Assembly (NCBI RefSeq): GCF_947305955.1
Contig: NZ_CAMZFB010000001.1
Location: 62,001-126,000, forward strand
Origin: an uncultured Brevundimonas sp.
Lineage (GTDB): Bacteria; Pseudomonadota; Alphaproteobacteria; Caulobacterales; Caulobacteraceae
Direction: 5' to 3'
DNA: 64,000 nt
The position numbers and the translations under genes were made by a program. Below the pieces are notes generated by a model. That model saw nothing but the letters and a program-made list of their open reading frames with translations. It did not search any database and had not been told where the DNA came from. Position 1 is the stretch's first letter. Every line of letters starts with the position of its first letter. Below are positions 10,708 through 19,780 of the stretch, in pieces.

Positions 10708-10712
10708 CAATT

Positions 10713-11516
10713 TCAGATCCGTTCCAGCGCCTTGGCGTGTTTGGCGGCGGTGTTCAGCCCGATCCGGTCCGGCATCAGCTTGCTGATCGTCGCCAGCACC
10801 CGATAGCGCTTGCCCGGAATGATACGCGGTTTGTCGGCCTCGACCGCGTCCCAGCCCTCCTGCGCCACGCGCTCGGCGCTCAACCACATCCATTTCGGAT
10901 AGGCCTTGGACACCTGATCGCGTGAGCCGTTCACATCGTGGAACTCGGTATAGGTATAGCCGGGGCAAAGCGCGGTGACGTGCACGCCCTTGCCGCGGTT
11001 CTCGATCCAGAGGCCTTGGGAGAAGCGGATCATGAAGCTCTTGATCGGGCCGTAAAGCGTGTCACCGCCGGTGGCCTGAAGGAAACCCGCCATCGAGGCC
11101 ACATTCAGGATGCGGCCCCAGCCGCGCTCTTGCATCCCCGGCATCCATGCACGGGACAGTTCGACCGGCACGGTCAGCATCACACGCAGCATGGCGGCCT
11201 GCGCCTCGGGCGGGGTGGTGACAAATCCCTTGGTGTTGCTGAAGCCCGCATTGTTGATCAGGCCATCAACCGTCAGGCCCTTTGCGGCGACGGCAGCGAC
11301 CAGTTTTTGCGAGGCATCCGGTTCGGCAAGGTCCGCCGTGATCACATGGGCCTTGATGCCGTGCGCCCCCTCGACCTCGGCAGCCAAAGCGTTCAGCGGG
11401 GCCTCGCGGCGAGCGATCAGGATCAGGTCATAGCCCTTGGCCGCGCACACGCGTGCCAGTGCCGCACCAATCCCTGCCGATGCGCCTGTAATGGCAATCG
11501 TGCGTCGTGCCGTCAT
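10713..11516 (-). CDS. Short-chain dehydrogenase/reductase
   Basis: This is a classical SDR oxidoreductase of unknown substrate. In its 267 residues, TGASAGIG at the N-terminus binds NAD(P). NNAG is present at about residue 90. The Ser of NVASMAGF and the YGPIK (YxxxK) make the catalytic set. It lies next to an Rrf2-type regulator on the same strand (36-nt gap), which could control it. Confidence 0.9.
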   Translation of the reverse strand: MTARRTIAITGASAGIGAALARVCAAKGYDLILIARREAPLNALAAEVEGAHGIKAHVITADLAEPDASQKLVAAVAAKGLTVDGLINNAGFSNTKGFVTTPPEAQAAMLRVMLTVPVELSRAWMPGMQERGWGRILNVASMAGFLQATGGDTLYGPIKSFMIRFSQGLWIENRGKGVHVTALCPGYTYTEFHDVNGSRDQVSKAYPKWMWLSAERVAQEGWDAVEADKPRIIPGKRYRVLATISKLMPDRIGLNTAAKHAKALERI

Positions 11517-11552
11517 CCGTCCCTCCCCTAAGCGGATGCTATGTCGGTGATC

Positions 11553-12023
11553 TTAGGCCGCCTGCGGACAGGAGGCGTGCGGAGCCAAGCCGCGCAGACA
11601 TTCCGGATCCTCAGCCAGAAGGTCGGCGATCGTGATCTTGGCCAGAGCCTCGGCAGCGGCGGTGTCGGCAGCCGTCAGGGCCTTAGCCACCTGACGCGGG
11701 ATATGCTGGCCCACCGGACAGCCCTTGGCACCTTCGGGCGTGGAGCCCAGATGGGCGCAGCCGTTCACCGCCCGCAGGACCTCGTCCAGATGGATGGTCT
11801 CGGGACGGCGCAGCAGCCACGAGCCACCGCTGGCCCCCGGACGGGTGGCGATCAGGCCCGCCTTGGCCAGCAGGGCCGTGACCCGGCGGATCACCACCGG
11901 ATTGGTCGGAACCGATGCGGCCAGCACGGCACTGGGCGCGGCATCCTTGGCCTCATACGCATTCTTGTGCGCCAGATAGGCCAGAGCGTGGGCGGCGACC
12001 GGGAATTTTTGGCTGTCAGACAT
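11553..12023 (-). CDS. Rrf2-family transcriptional regulator with conserved cysteines
   Basis: The 156-aa protein has the Rrf2 winged helix in its first 80 residues (NPVVIRRVTALLAKAGLI, RPGASGGSWLLR). It has Cys in NGCAHLG and KGCPVGQH, with further Cys near the C-terminus. Rrf2 proteins with three central Cys often bind an iron-sulfur cluster. Here two are close together and the extra ones are C-terminal, so cluster binding is possible but unproven. A perfect palindrome 16 bases upstream suggests self-regulation. The SDR gene downstream may be its target. Confidence 0.9.
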   Translation of the reverse strand: MSDSQKFPVAAHALAYLAHKNAYEAKDAAPSAVLAASVPTNPVVIRRVTALLAKAGLIATRPGASGGSWLLRRPETIHLDEVLRAVNGCAHLGSTPEGAKGCPVGQHIPRQVAKALTAADTAAAEALAKITIADLLAEDPECLRGLAPHASCPQAA

Positions 12024-12038
12024 GGGTCATATCTCTCC

Positions 12039-12056
12039 GACCCTTAAAGTAGGGTC
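12039..12056. promoter_or_regulatory. Palindromic candidate operator of the Rrf2 regulator
   Basis: GACCCTTAAAGTAGGGTC has perfect 6-bp arms around a 6-nt AT-rich centre. It lies 16-33 bases upstream of the Rrf2 start, overlapping the likely promoter. The fit to autoregulation is positional only. Confidence 0.5.
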
Positions 12057-12116
12057 TGCCGATCAGTTTCACAAACCAATCTGCACCAGATTCTGTTTCT
12101 TTTGTGTGATGGTTTA

Positions 12117-13190
12117 CTAAGCACCTGCCTTTACAGCAAAATTCCATGCCGCGTCCGACAAAGGTCCAACCTGTGCGGCCATGGATCTGGCGTGGTCGCT
12201 GGCCGCGGTGCCATCCCTGACCCGCCCGGCAATGCCCTGACAGATGGCGGCCAGACGGAACAGATTATAGGCCAGTAGCCAGTCCAGATTGTCCGGCTTG
12301 CCAAGGCCTGATGCCTGACCGTAACGCTCGGCCAACTCGTCGATTGACGGGATGCCCAAGGCCTCTAGGTCCGCACCCAGAAGGCCGTTTCGCAAGGTTT
12401 GCGGAATGGCATAGGCAATCAGCAGATAGGAGAAATCGGCCATGGCATCGCCCAGCGTCGACAGCTCCCAGTCCAGCACCGCCTGTACGCGCGGCTCGGT
12501 CGGATGCAGGATCATATTGTCGAGCCGCCAGTCGCCGTGGACGATGCGACTTGGCCCCTCGGCGGGCAAGGTCTGCGGCAGGAAGTCGATCAGGCGGTCC
12601 ATGGCCACGATCGGTTCGCCCTCGGAGGCGCGATACTGTTTGGTCCAGCGGCCTACCTGACGGGCGAAATAGTTTCCGGGCTTTCCATAGTCGGCCAGAC
12701 CGATCTCGACCGGATCAAGACGGTGCAGTTCGGCCAGCGTATCGACCTGTGCGAACCAGATATCGCGTCTCTGTTCGGGGGTAAGGCCGGGCAGTTTCAG
12801 GTCCCAGTAGATGCGGCCCTCGACCTTTTCCATCACATAGAACATCGAGCCGATGATGCCGTCGTCGGTACACAGCCCATAGGGTCGCGCCACCGGAAAA
12901 CCCTGACGGTAAAGGGCGCTGATCACGGCAAACTCGCGGTCCACCGCGTGGGCGCTGGCCAGAAGGGTGCCGGGCGGCTTGCGACGCAGGACATAGGCGC
13001 GCGAGGGCGTCCTCAGCTCATAGGTCGGGTTGGACTGGCCACCCTTGAACTGGCGTACCTCCAGAGGCCCTTCAAACCCTTCGACATTGGCCGTCAGCCA
13101 CGCCTGTAGCGATACCTCGTCCAGCCGATAGCGCGCATCCACCTCGCGCGTGCCGGAAAAAGCCTGTTGGGCGTCCAGTGCCTCGGTCAT
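12117..13190 (-). CDS. Phosphotransferase-family protein (ACAD10/11-like APH kinase fold)
   Basis: The 357-aa protein has the aminoglycoside-phosphotransferase/choline-kinase fold. Visible elements are YVLRRKPPG (ATP-binding Lys), the catalytic loop VHGDWRLDNM, and the metal-binding VLDWELSTLGD. This subgroup often sits beside acyl-CoA dehydrogenases and is thought to phosphorylate hydroxyacyl-CoA in lipid breakdown. No such neighbour is present here. It lies 25 bases before the glpK stop on the same strand, so the two may be cotranscribed. Antibiotic resistance is not implied. Confidence 0.88.
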   Translation of the reverse strand: MTEALDAQQAFSGTREVDARYRLDEVSLQAWLTANVEGFEGPLEVRQFKGGQSNPTYELRTPSRAYVLRRKPPGTLLASAHAVDREFAVISALYRQGFPVARPYGLCTDDGIIGSMFYVMEKVEGRIYWDLKLPGLTPEQRRDIWFAQVDTLAELHRLDPVEIGLADYGKPGNYFARQVGRWTKQYRASEGEPIVAMDRLIDFLPQTLPAEGPSRIVHGDWRLDNMILHPTEPRVQAVLDWELSTLGDAMADFSYLLIAYAIPQTLRNGLLGADLEALGIPSIDELAERYGQASGLGKPDNLDWLLAYNLFRLAAICQGIAGRVRDGTAASDHARSMAAQVGPLSDAAWNFAVKAGA

Positions 13191-13215
13191 GTCATCCCTC
13201 CCCTGAGACTCTTGC

Positions 13216-14721
13216 CTATTCTTCGTCGGTGGCCGCCACGATGGCCGCTCTGACCGCCCGCCGCCATCCCTTGATCAATCGGGCCCGCTGGTCACTGTCC
13301 ATGTCAGGCTTCCAGATGGCCGGAGCGGTTTGAGGCGGTGACCACAGGGTCTCGGTCATTCCGCACCCGAAGGCCGCCAGCCGCGCGGCACCCAGCGCCG
13401 TCATTTCCTGAAACGCCGGACGCTCGACCTCGATGTCGCAAATGTCGGCGATGAACTGCATGACGAAGGCATTGGCCGTCACCCCGCCATCCACCTTCAG
13501 CCGTTTCATCGGCGGTGCCCCGTCCTTGCGCAGCGCTTCGAGCAAGTCATAGGTCTGGTAAGCAAGGCTCTCCAGCGCGGCTCGCACCAGATGGGCCGGA
13601 CCGCTGTCGCGGCTGAGACCGATCACCGTGCCACGGGCGTCCGGCTCCCACCACGGCGCGCCAAGACCGGTAAAGCCGGGCACCAGATAGACGCCGCCAT
13701 TGTCCTTCAGCGTCTGGGCCACAGCCTCGGACTGGCGGGAATCCGTGATCGCCTTCAGCCCGTCGCGCAGCCACTGCACCGCCGAGCCCGCCGAGAAGAT
13801 CGAGCCTTCCAGCGCATAGTGGACCCTGCCCCCCGCAGCCCAGCCCATGGTGCCCAGAAGGCGGGCGTCTGAGCGGACGATGGCCTCGCCCGTATTGGCC
13901 ACTAGAAAGGCCCCCGTGCCATAGGTGATCTTGGCATCCCCCGCCTCCAGCGCGCCGTGCCCGACAAGGGCCGACTGCTGGTCACCCGCCACGCCATGGA
14001 TCGGCAGGGCCTTACCCAGAAGGGCCGGAGCGCAATCCCCGAAATGGCTGTCGCTGGGCCTGATTTCGGGTAGGGCCTCTATCGGCACGTCGAACAGTTC
14101 GCACAATGACGGCGACCATTCGCGCGTTTCCAGCGCCATCAGATTGGTACGGGCGGCATTGGTCACATCGGTGACGTGGGACGCGCCATCCGTCAGCTTC
14201 CACATCAACCAGCTGTCGATGGTGCCGAGCTTGATCTCGCCCGCCCTCGCCCGCGCGCGACCGTTCTCAACCTGATCCAGCAGCCAAGCGTATTTGGAAG
14301 CCGAGAAATAGGGATCGAGGATCAGCCCCGTCTGGCGGCGCACCTCAACCTCATGGCCCGCCGCGATCAGCTCGTCCATCCGCTCGGCGGTGCGGCGGTC
14401 CTGCCAGACGATGGCACGGTGCAGGGGCTGGCCCGTGGCCGCGTCCCAAATCACCGAGGTTTCGCGCTGGTTGGTGATGCCGACAGCGGCGAAACGCTCG
14501 ACGCTGCCTGCCTTTCTGATCACCTCGCGACAGGTCTGAAGCGTGGCGCGCCAGATCTCATCCGCATCATGTTCGACCCATCCCGAGTGCGGGAAATGCT
14601 GGGCCAGTTCGATCTGGCTGAGCGCCAGAACCGAGAACACCCCTTCGGGCGAAACCTCGAAGGCAATGGCGCGTGTCGAGGTGGTGCCCTGATCGATCGA
14701 CAGGATGAGATCACGTTTCAT
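13216..14721 (-). CDS. glpK: Glycerol kinase
   Basis: GlpK phosphorylates glycerol to glycerol 3-phosphate. The 501-aa FGGY-family protein starts at the ATG at 14721, where MKRDLILSIDQGTTSTRA matches the family N-terminus; an earlier frame start would add 18 unrelated residues. It contains NQRETSVIWD, AGDQQSALVGHG, ITYGTGAFLVANTG and the C-terminal KVDGGVTAN. No glpF or glpD is adjacent. It is divergent from the threonine-dehydratase-like gene, with a 46-base shared upstream region. Confidence 0.96.
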   Translation of the reverse strand: MKRDLILSIDQGTTSTRAIAFEVSPEGVFSVLALSQIELAQHFPHSGWVEHDADEIWRATLQTCREVIRKAGSVERFAAVGITNQRETSVIWDAATGQPLHRAIVWQDRRTAERMDELIAAGHEVEVRRQTGLILDPYFSASKYAWLLDQVENGRARARAGEIKLGTIDSWLMWKLTDGASHVTDVTNAARTNLMALETREWSPSLCELFDVPIEALPEIRPSDSHFGDCAPALLGKALPIHGVAGDQQSALVGHGALEAGDAKITYGTGAFLVANTGEAIVRSDARLLGTMGWAAGGRVHYALEGSIFSAGSAVQWLRDGLKAITDSRQSEAVAQTLKDNGGVYLVPGFTGLGAPWWEPDARGTVIGLSRDSGPAHLVRAALESLAYQTYDLLEALRKDGAPPMKRLKVDGGVTANAFVMQFIADICDIEVERPAFQEMTALGAARLAAFGCGMTETLWSPPQTAPAIWKPDMDSDQRARLIKGWRRAVRAAIVAATDEE

Positions 14722-14767
14722 GGTGCCAACTATGCAGATGTCACAGTTACCCGTTAAGGGGGAAAGT

Positions 14768-15745
14768 ATGCGCACCCCGAGCTATACCGGCGTTGTTGAC
14801 GCCGCCCGCCAGATCGCCCCCGCTATTGTCCGCACCCCCCTTATCGAGCACCCTGCCCTGAACGACGCCATTGGCGGACGGGTGCTGATGAAGGCCGAGA
14901 CGTTTCAGGTCGCCGGCGCCTTCAAATTCCGCGGGGCCTATAACCGCATCAGCCGACTGACCGAGGACGAGCGCCAGCGCGGCGTGGTCGCCTTCTCGTC
15001 AGGTAACCACGCGCAGGGCGTCGCCGCCGCCGCCAAGATGGCGGGCACCCACGCCATCATCGTCATGCCGTCCGACAGCCCCAAGGTGAAGGTCGAGGGC
15101 GTGCGCAGCTTCGGCGGCGAGGTACGCTTCTATGACCGCTGGACCGAGAGCCGCGAGGCCATCGGTGCCGCCATCGCCGAGGAACGCGGCAGCATCCTCG
15201 TGCCACCGTTTGACGACCCCTACATTATCGAGGGTCAGGGCACCTGCGCGCTGGAACTTCTGGACGATGCCGATACCCCCATCGACCAGTTGCTGTGCGG
15301 AGCCTCGGGCGGCGGGCTGATGGCCGGCATCAATCTGGTCATGGCCGAACGCAGCCCCCAGACCGCCGTCTATGTCGTCGAACCGGAAGCCTTTGACGAC
15401 ACCCGCCGCTCGCTGGAAGCGGGCGAGCGCACCGCCCACCCGCAAGGCAAGCCGTCCATCTGCGACGCGCTGATGGCCCCCATTCCGGGCGAGCTGACCT
15501 TTCCGATCAACCGTCGTCTGGCCGGTGCCCTGGCCGTGTCGGATGCCGAGGTGGCCGAGGCCATGCGCTTTGCCTTTCGACACCTGAAGCTGGTGATCGA
15601 ACCGGGTGGCGCGGTGTCCCTCGCGGCCCTGCTCTCCGGCAAGATCGACGCCAAGGACAAGACCACCGCCATCATCCTGTCAGGTGGCAATGTGGACCCC
15701 GAGCAGTTCGCCGAGATCATCAACGGCCGCTTCCAATCGGCATAA
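14768..15745 (+). CDS. Threonine/serine dehydratase-like PLP enzyme
   Basis: The 325-aa fold-type II PLP enzyme has the PLP Lys in FKFRGAYN and the Asn-containing SSGNHAQGVA. It also has the glycine loop GASGGGLMAG and the C-terminal LSGGNVDP. It lacks a C-terminal ACT/regulatory domain, so it is a catabolic threonine ammonia-lyase or serine racemase type rather than IlvA. I start at 14768 after GGGGGAAAGT. Confidence 0.9.
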   Translation: MRTPSYTGVVDAARQIAPAIVRTPLIEHPALNDAIGGRVLMKAETFQVAGAFKFRGAYNRISRLTEDERQRGVVAFSSGNHAQGVAAAAKMAGTHAIIVMPSDSPKVKVEGVRSFGGEVRFYDRWTESREAIGAAIAEERGSILVPPFDDPYIIEGQGTCALELLDDADTPIDQLLCGASGGGLMAGINLVMAERSPQTAVYVVEPEAFDDTRRSLEAGERTAHPQGKPSICDALMAPIPGELTFPINRRLAGALAVSDAEVAEAMRFAFRHLKLVIEPGGAVSLAALLSGKIDAKDKTTAIILSGGNVDPEQFAEIINGRFQSA

Positions 15746-15813
15746 CGCCGAATTTGCGTTTTGGTCGGTAAGACGCAAACCTTCCCCAAAATCATAAGGG
15801 GAGGTTTCGCGTC

Positions 15814-16287
15814 ATGCCGTCTGCACAGGATTTGCCTCAGCTTGTCGGGACCGAGGTCGGCGTCAGCCGCTGGTTCCAGATCGATCAGGATCGCATCGAC
15901 GCCTTTGCCAAGCTGACGGAGGACGAGCAGTTCATCCACGTCGATCCCGACATGGCCAAACACACCCCCTTTGGCGGCACCATCGCCCACGGCTTCCTGA
16001 CGCTCAGCCTCGGCTCCGCCATGAGCTATGACGCCGTGAAAGCGCTCGATGGCGTGGTGATGGGTGTGAACTATGGCTTTGACCGTTTGCGGTTTCTCGC
16101 GCCCGTCAGGGCCGGAAAGCGGGTTCGCGGTCGCTTTGTTCTGAAGAATGCCGAAAACAAGGGCTCAGACGGCGGTGTCACCCGCTGGCTTCTGACCCAC
16201 GAGATCACGGTGGAGATCGAGGGCGAGAACAAGCCCGCCCTGATCGCCGACTGGCTGTCCATGCAGATGGTCCGCGACCAGATTTAG
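15814..16287 (+). CDS. MaoC-family dehydratase (hot-dog fold)
   Basis: The 157-aa single-domain protein has the hydratase-2 type motif in FAKLTEDEQFIHVDPDMAKHTPFGGTIAHG split across its centre (Asp and His of the DxxxxH-like pair). This suggests (R)-specific enoyl-CoA hydration or a related acyl-CoA step. AGGGGAGG-like sequence precedes the start. Confidence 0.9.
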   Translation: MPSAQDLPQLVGTEVGVSRWFQIDQDRIDAFAKLTEDEQFIHVDPDMAKHTPFGGTIAHGFLTLSLGSAMSYDAVKALDGVVMGVNYGFDRLRFLAPVRAGKRVRGRFVLKNAENKGSDGGVTRWLLTHEITVEIEGENKPALIADWLSMQMVRDQI

Positions 16288-16387
16288 AAAATCTGATCAC
16301 GAGTGCAGAAATAATCTCCCTGCGGTTGCATTGCCTGACCCGTTGCTCGCGCCGACATAGGGCTCTGCTTGTTTGGAGAGATGACCC

Positions 16388-17287
16388 ATGGTCGACACCG
16401 TTCCGTACGTGGTGAGTGGAGAGTGGCTGGAGGCCCGCCTTGGCGATCCGGCGATCCGCATCGTGGATGCGACCACCCGCCTGAAGCTGCCGAATGACGA
16501 CGGTCCGCCCACCTTGGAATCCGGCCGCGATGGGTTTGCGCGCGGCCATATACCCGGTGCCGTCTTTGCCGATGTCATGGATGACTTTGCGGACCCGGAT
16601 GCCCCCTTCCCCATCACGGCCGCGCCGTCTCAGCGTTTTGCCCAAGCCGCCTCTGCGCTCGGCATCGGTCCGGACACCCATGTAGTCGTCTATGACCAGA
16701 TGGATGCCGCACTGGGTCAGGAATATTACCAGTTCTGGGCCTCGCGGTTCTGGTGGCAGTTGCGTCTGGAAGGCCATGCCAAGGTGTCGGTGCTGGATGG
16801 AGGTCTGGGCCGCTGGAAACGCGAAGGTCGCCCCGTCACGCAGGATATCGCCGCCTATCCGCCCGCGCCCTTCGTCGCACATCGCCAGCCCGAACTGCTT
16901 GCGACGGTGGATCAGGTCACCGCGGCCATCGGCGATCCCGACACCGTGCTGATCAATGTGCTGGACCGCGACACCTTTACCGGAAAGCGCCAGCCCTATG
17001 CCCGACGCGGCCACATCCCCTCCAGCCAGAACCTCTTCTTTGGCACGCTGGTTGATCCGGTGACCGGCGGCTATCGCAAGCCCGAGGACATCCGTCCCCT
17101 GTTCGAGGCCGTTGGCGCACTCGATCCGTCAAAGAAACCCGTCTTCTATTGCGGCGGCGGCATTGCCGCCACGGTCGCCGCCCTGCAACTGGCCCAACTG
17201 GGCCGTTCCGATGCAGCGGTCTATGACGGCTCCATGGTCGAATGGACCAGCGACGACAGCCGCCCGATGGCGACGCTGGAGGAATAA
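16388..17287 (+). CDS. Two-domain sulfurtransferase (rhodanese / 3-mercaptopyruvate type)
   Basis: The 299-aa protein has two rhodanese domains. The first contains HIPGAVFADVMDDF and the second contains the active Cys in FYCGGGIAATVAAL. SseA enzymes usually have CGSGxTA at this place, so CGGGIAA is a mild variant that may alter donor preference. The linker signature RGHIPSSQNL is present. It moves sulfane sulfur to cyanide or thiols. It stands alone on the plus strand. Confidence 0.9.
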   Translation: MVDTVPYVVSGEWLEARLGDPAIRIVDATTRLKLPNDDGPPTLESGRDGFARGHIPGAVFADVMDDFADPDAPFPITAAPSQRFAQAASALGIGPDTHVVVYDQMDAALGQEYYQFWASRFWWQLRLEGHAKVSVLDGGLGRWKREGRPVTQDIAAYPPAPFVAHRQPELLATVDQVTAAIGDPDTVLINVLDRDTFTGKRQPYARRGHIPSSQNLFFGTLVDPVTGGYRKPEDIRPLFEAVGALDPSKKPVFYCGGGIAATVAALQLAQLGRSDAAVYDGSMVEWTSDDSRPMATLEE

Positions 17288-17428
17288 GGTACGCCCGTAG
17301 GCACCCTTGCCGCCTGCTCACCTATTGGATGAAGTAGGCCGGACTTAATGTTCCACGTGAAACCAAGGCACTGACTATTCGAAAGAATGTCGGTCGCTTG
17401 ATCGGAATGCATACGATCCCGCGCATAT

Positions 17429-17461
17429 AAAAAGGGCGGCTCTGTTTGAGCCGCCCTTTTC
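17429..17461. terminator. Terminator between the sulfurtransferase and the sugar-modification pair
   Basis: AAAAGGGCGGCTC and GAGCCGCCCTTTT form a hairpin with a short loop. It is symmetric and can serve both strands. The preceding 140 bases after the sulfurtransferase show nothing I recognise. Confidence 0.88.
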
Positions 17462-17484
17462 GTTATCGAATGCCGATTGGTCGC

Positions 17485-18405
17485 TTATTCCGCGAGGCAG
17501 CGCAGGGCCACTTCGAGGTTGCGCAGGCCGTCCTCGCCGGTGACGGCGGGGGTTTCGCCCGTGGCGATCGCCGTGGCGAAGGCTTCCAGCTCCTTCTTCA
17601 GCGGCTCGTTCGGCCAGCTGTTCAGCATGCGGGTCGAATAGGAACCGTCCGGCTGCTGGCCGAAATATTCGGTGACCTGGCGGGTGATCAGATCGGCCAC
17701 GACGAAGCGCGACTTGGTGGCGACCTGCAGGGTGCGGGTCTTGTACGGCGTCACCCAGTTGGTGGTGATGTGAGCGATGGTGCCGCTTTCCATACGGAAC
17801 TGCAGCAGGGCCGAGTCCTCGCGCAGGGCATGGGTGTGGCCCAGCAGCGATTGGACATCCTTCATCTCCGAACCGGTCAGGTGGCGGATGATATCGATGT
17901 CGTGCACGGCCAGATCGATAACCACGCCGACGTCACCCATACGCGGCGGGAACGGGCCCACGCGGGTGATCTGGATGGAGATGATCTCGTCATCGGCAAT
18001 GGCGCGTTTGACGGTTTCGACCGCCGGATTGAAACGTTCGACATGGCCGACCATCAGCACGCGGTTGTTGGCGCGGGCGGCATCGATGATGCGCTGGGAC
18101 TCGTCAACCGTCGGCGCGATCGGCTTTTCGACCAGAACGTGGATGCCGCGCTCCAGCAGGGCCACCGCCGTTTCGGCGTGGAAACGGTTCGGCGTCGCGA
18201 CCACAGCCGCGTCGATACCCGAGGCGGCAAAGGCGTCCAGATCGGTGAAGGCCGAGGCCTCATAGGCAGCGGCCACACCCTCGGCGGTCACGCCATCGGG
18301 ATCGAACACAGCCGACAGATCGAACTCGCGCATGTCATTGGCGACGCGGGCGTGGTTGCGGCCCATGACGCCGACACCGGCGACACCCAGTTTCAGAGCG
18401 GTCAT
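17485..18405 (-). CDS. Gfo/Idh/MocA-family oxidoreductase, probably on a nucleotide sugar
   Basis: The 306-aa NAD(P)-dependent enzyme has GVAGVGVMGRNHARV (Rossmann) and the VEKPIAPT motif. It has D and H in VVIDLAVHDIDIIRHL, which match the catalytic region of WbpB/WlbA-like sugar 3-dehydrogenases. It starts six bases after the stop of the DegT-family aminotransferase. The pair would oxidise C3 of a UDP-sugar and then aminate it, as in surface polysaccharide synthesis. The exact sugar is inferred, not shown. Confidence 0.9.
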   Translation of the reverse strand: MTALKLGVAGVGVMGRNHARVANDMREFDLSAVFDPDGVTAEGVAAAYEASAFTDLDAFAASGIDAAVVATPNRFHAETAVALLERGIHVLVEKPIAPTVDESQRIIDAARANNRVLMVGHVERFNPAVETVKRAIADDEIISIQITRVGPFPPRMGDVGVVIDLAVHDIDIIRHLTGSEMKDVQSLLGHTHALREDSALLQFRMESGTIAHITTNWVTPYKTRTLQVATKSRFVVADLITRQVTEYFGQQPDGSYSTRMLNSWPNEPLKKELEAFATAIATGETPAVTGEDGLRNLEVALRCLAE

Positions 18406-18411
18406 TGAAGT

Positions 18412-19569
18412 TTAGCCTTTGAACGAAGCAACAGCGGCGATGATCTTGTCCTGAGTGGCCTCGTCCAGGTCCGAGTGCATCGGCAGGCTGATGACCACAT
18501 CCTTCAGACGCTCGGTTTCCGGCAGACCGCCGGCACCGCGCGGGAAGGCTTCATACGCCGGCTGCATGTGCAGCGGGATCGGGTAATAGACGGCAGTCGG
18601 GATGCCCTGTTCCTTCAGGTGGGCGGCCAGAGCGTCGCGGTTCGGATGCTCGATGGTGTACTGCGCCCAGTTGGAGATGTTGCCGGCCGGAACGTCCGGC
18701 ACCTTGGCGACGTGGGCGCGCAGGCCCTCGTTGTAGCGGGCGGCGATACGGTTGCGCCACTCGATCTCCTGACCGAAGACCTTCAGCTTTTCGATCAGGA
18801 CGGCGGCCTGAATGGTGTCCAGACGGCTGTTCCGGCCGATACGCATGTTCAGGTATTTCGGATCGTGGTCGAACGTCTTACCTTCGAGATCCACACCCAC
18901 GGCCTTGCCGTGAACGCGCACCGAATCCAGCAGCTGGGCCAGTTCATCGTCATTGGTCAGAACCGCACCGCCGTCGCCGTAGCAGCCCAGCGGCTTGGCC
19001 GGGAAGAAGCTGGTGGTGGTGACATCGGCCCAGTTCAGCGGATGCTTGCCATCCACGGTGCAGCCAAAGCCCTGCGCCGAGTCCGAAATGAATTTCAGAC
19101 CGTGCTGGTCAACGATCTTCTTGATGGCCGGATAGTCAGCCGGTTGACCGAACAGGTCCACGGCGATGACCACGCGCGGGGTCAGACGAGCCTCGGCCTT
19201 GATGGCGTCGATGGCGGCGGCCAGCTTGGCCGGGTCCATGTTGTAGGTCACCGGATCGACGTCCACAAACACCGGCTCGGCACCGAACCACGGCACGACC
19301 TCGGCGGTAGCGGCAAAGGTGAAGCTGGGCACGAAGACGGCATCGCCCGCGCCAATGCCCCATGCCATCAGCGGCAGGGCCAGTGCATCGGTACCATTGG
19401 CACAGCCCAGCGCGTGCTTGGCCTGACCAAAGGCAGCCAGATCGGCTTCAAACTGGCGGACCTGCGGGCCCATGACCCATGCACCACCGACAACGGCCTC
19501 GGCCACAGCAGCTTCGATCTTGCCGTCCAGACGGACACGTTGGGCTTGAAGGTCAATAAACGGGATCAT
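18412..19569 (-). CDS. DegT/DnrJ/EryC1 sugar aminotransferase
   Basis: The 385-aa PLP aminotransferase of nucleotide sugars has MIPFIDLQAQ at its start. It also has CANGTDALALPL, DSAQGFGC and the PLP Lys in FFPAKPLGCYGDGGA. I use the ATG at 19569, preceded by GAGAG, since 16 extra upstream residues are not family-like. It is cotranscribed with the dehydrogenase that follows. Its resemblance to WbpE-type 3-aminotransferases is a reading of the motif pattern. Confidence 0.92.
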   Translation of the reverse strand: MIPFIDLQAQRVRLDGKIEAAVAEAVVGGAWVMGPQVRQFEADLAAFGQAKHALGCANGTDALALPLMAWGIGAGDAVFVPSFTFAATAEVVPWFGAEPVFVDVDPVTYNMDPAKLAAAIDAIKAEARLTPRVVIAVDLFGQPADYPAIKKIVDQHGLKFISDSAQGFGCTVDGKHPLNWADVTTTSFFPAKPLGCYGDGGAVLTNDDELAQLLDSVRVHGKAVGVDLEGKTFDHDPKYLNMRIGRNSRLDTIQAAVLIEKLKVFGQEIEWRNRIAARYNEGLRAHVAKVPDVPAGNISNWAQYTIEHPNRDALAAHLKEQGIPTAVYYPIPLHMQPAYEAFPRGAGGLPETERLKDVVISLPMHSDLDEATQDKIIAAVASFKG

Positions 19570-19780
19570 GATTTCGCTCTCCACACGATCGGGGGCGGCA
19601 CCCGAGGGGCGCGTCAAAACTTTTGCGACGGTCTAGCAAATGCTGCCATCCGTTCAAAACGCGGCGGGGTCACTTCACGTTGCCGGATGCTACGAAACCC
19701 GTAACAATTCGCCCGCGACAACAGCGCGCCGTGATGTAATGAAGCGGTGACTGCCCAATTTTCGCATGGTGACCCCCATT

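Noticed and set aside
12117-13190. Aminoglycoside resistance gene
   Set aside because: It has the kinase fold but belongs by motif pattern to the ACAD10/11-like group, and nothing around it suggests resistance.
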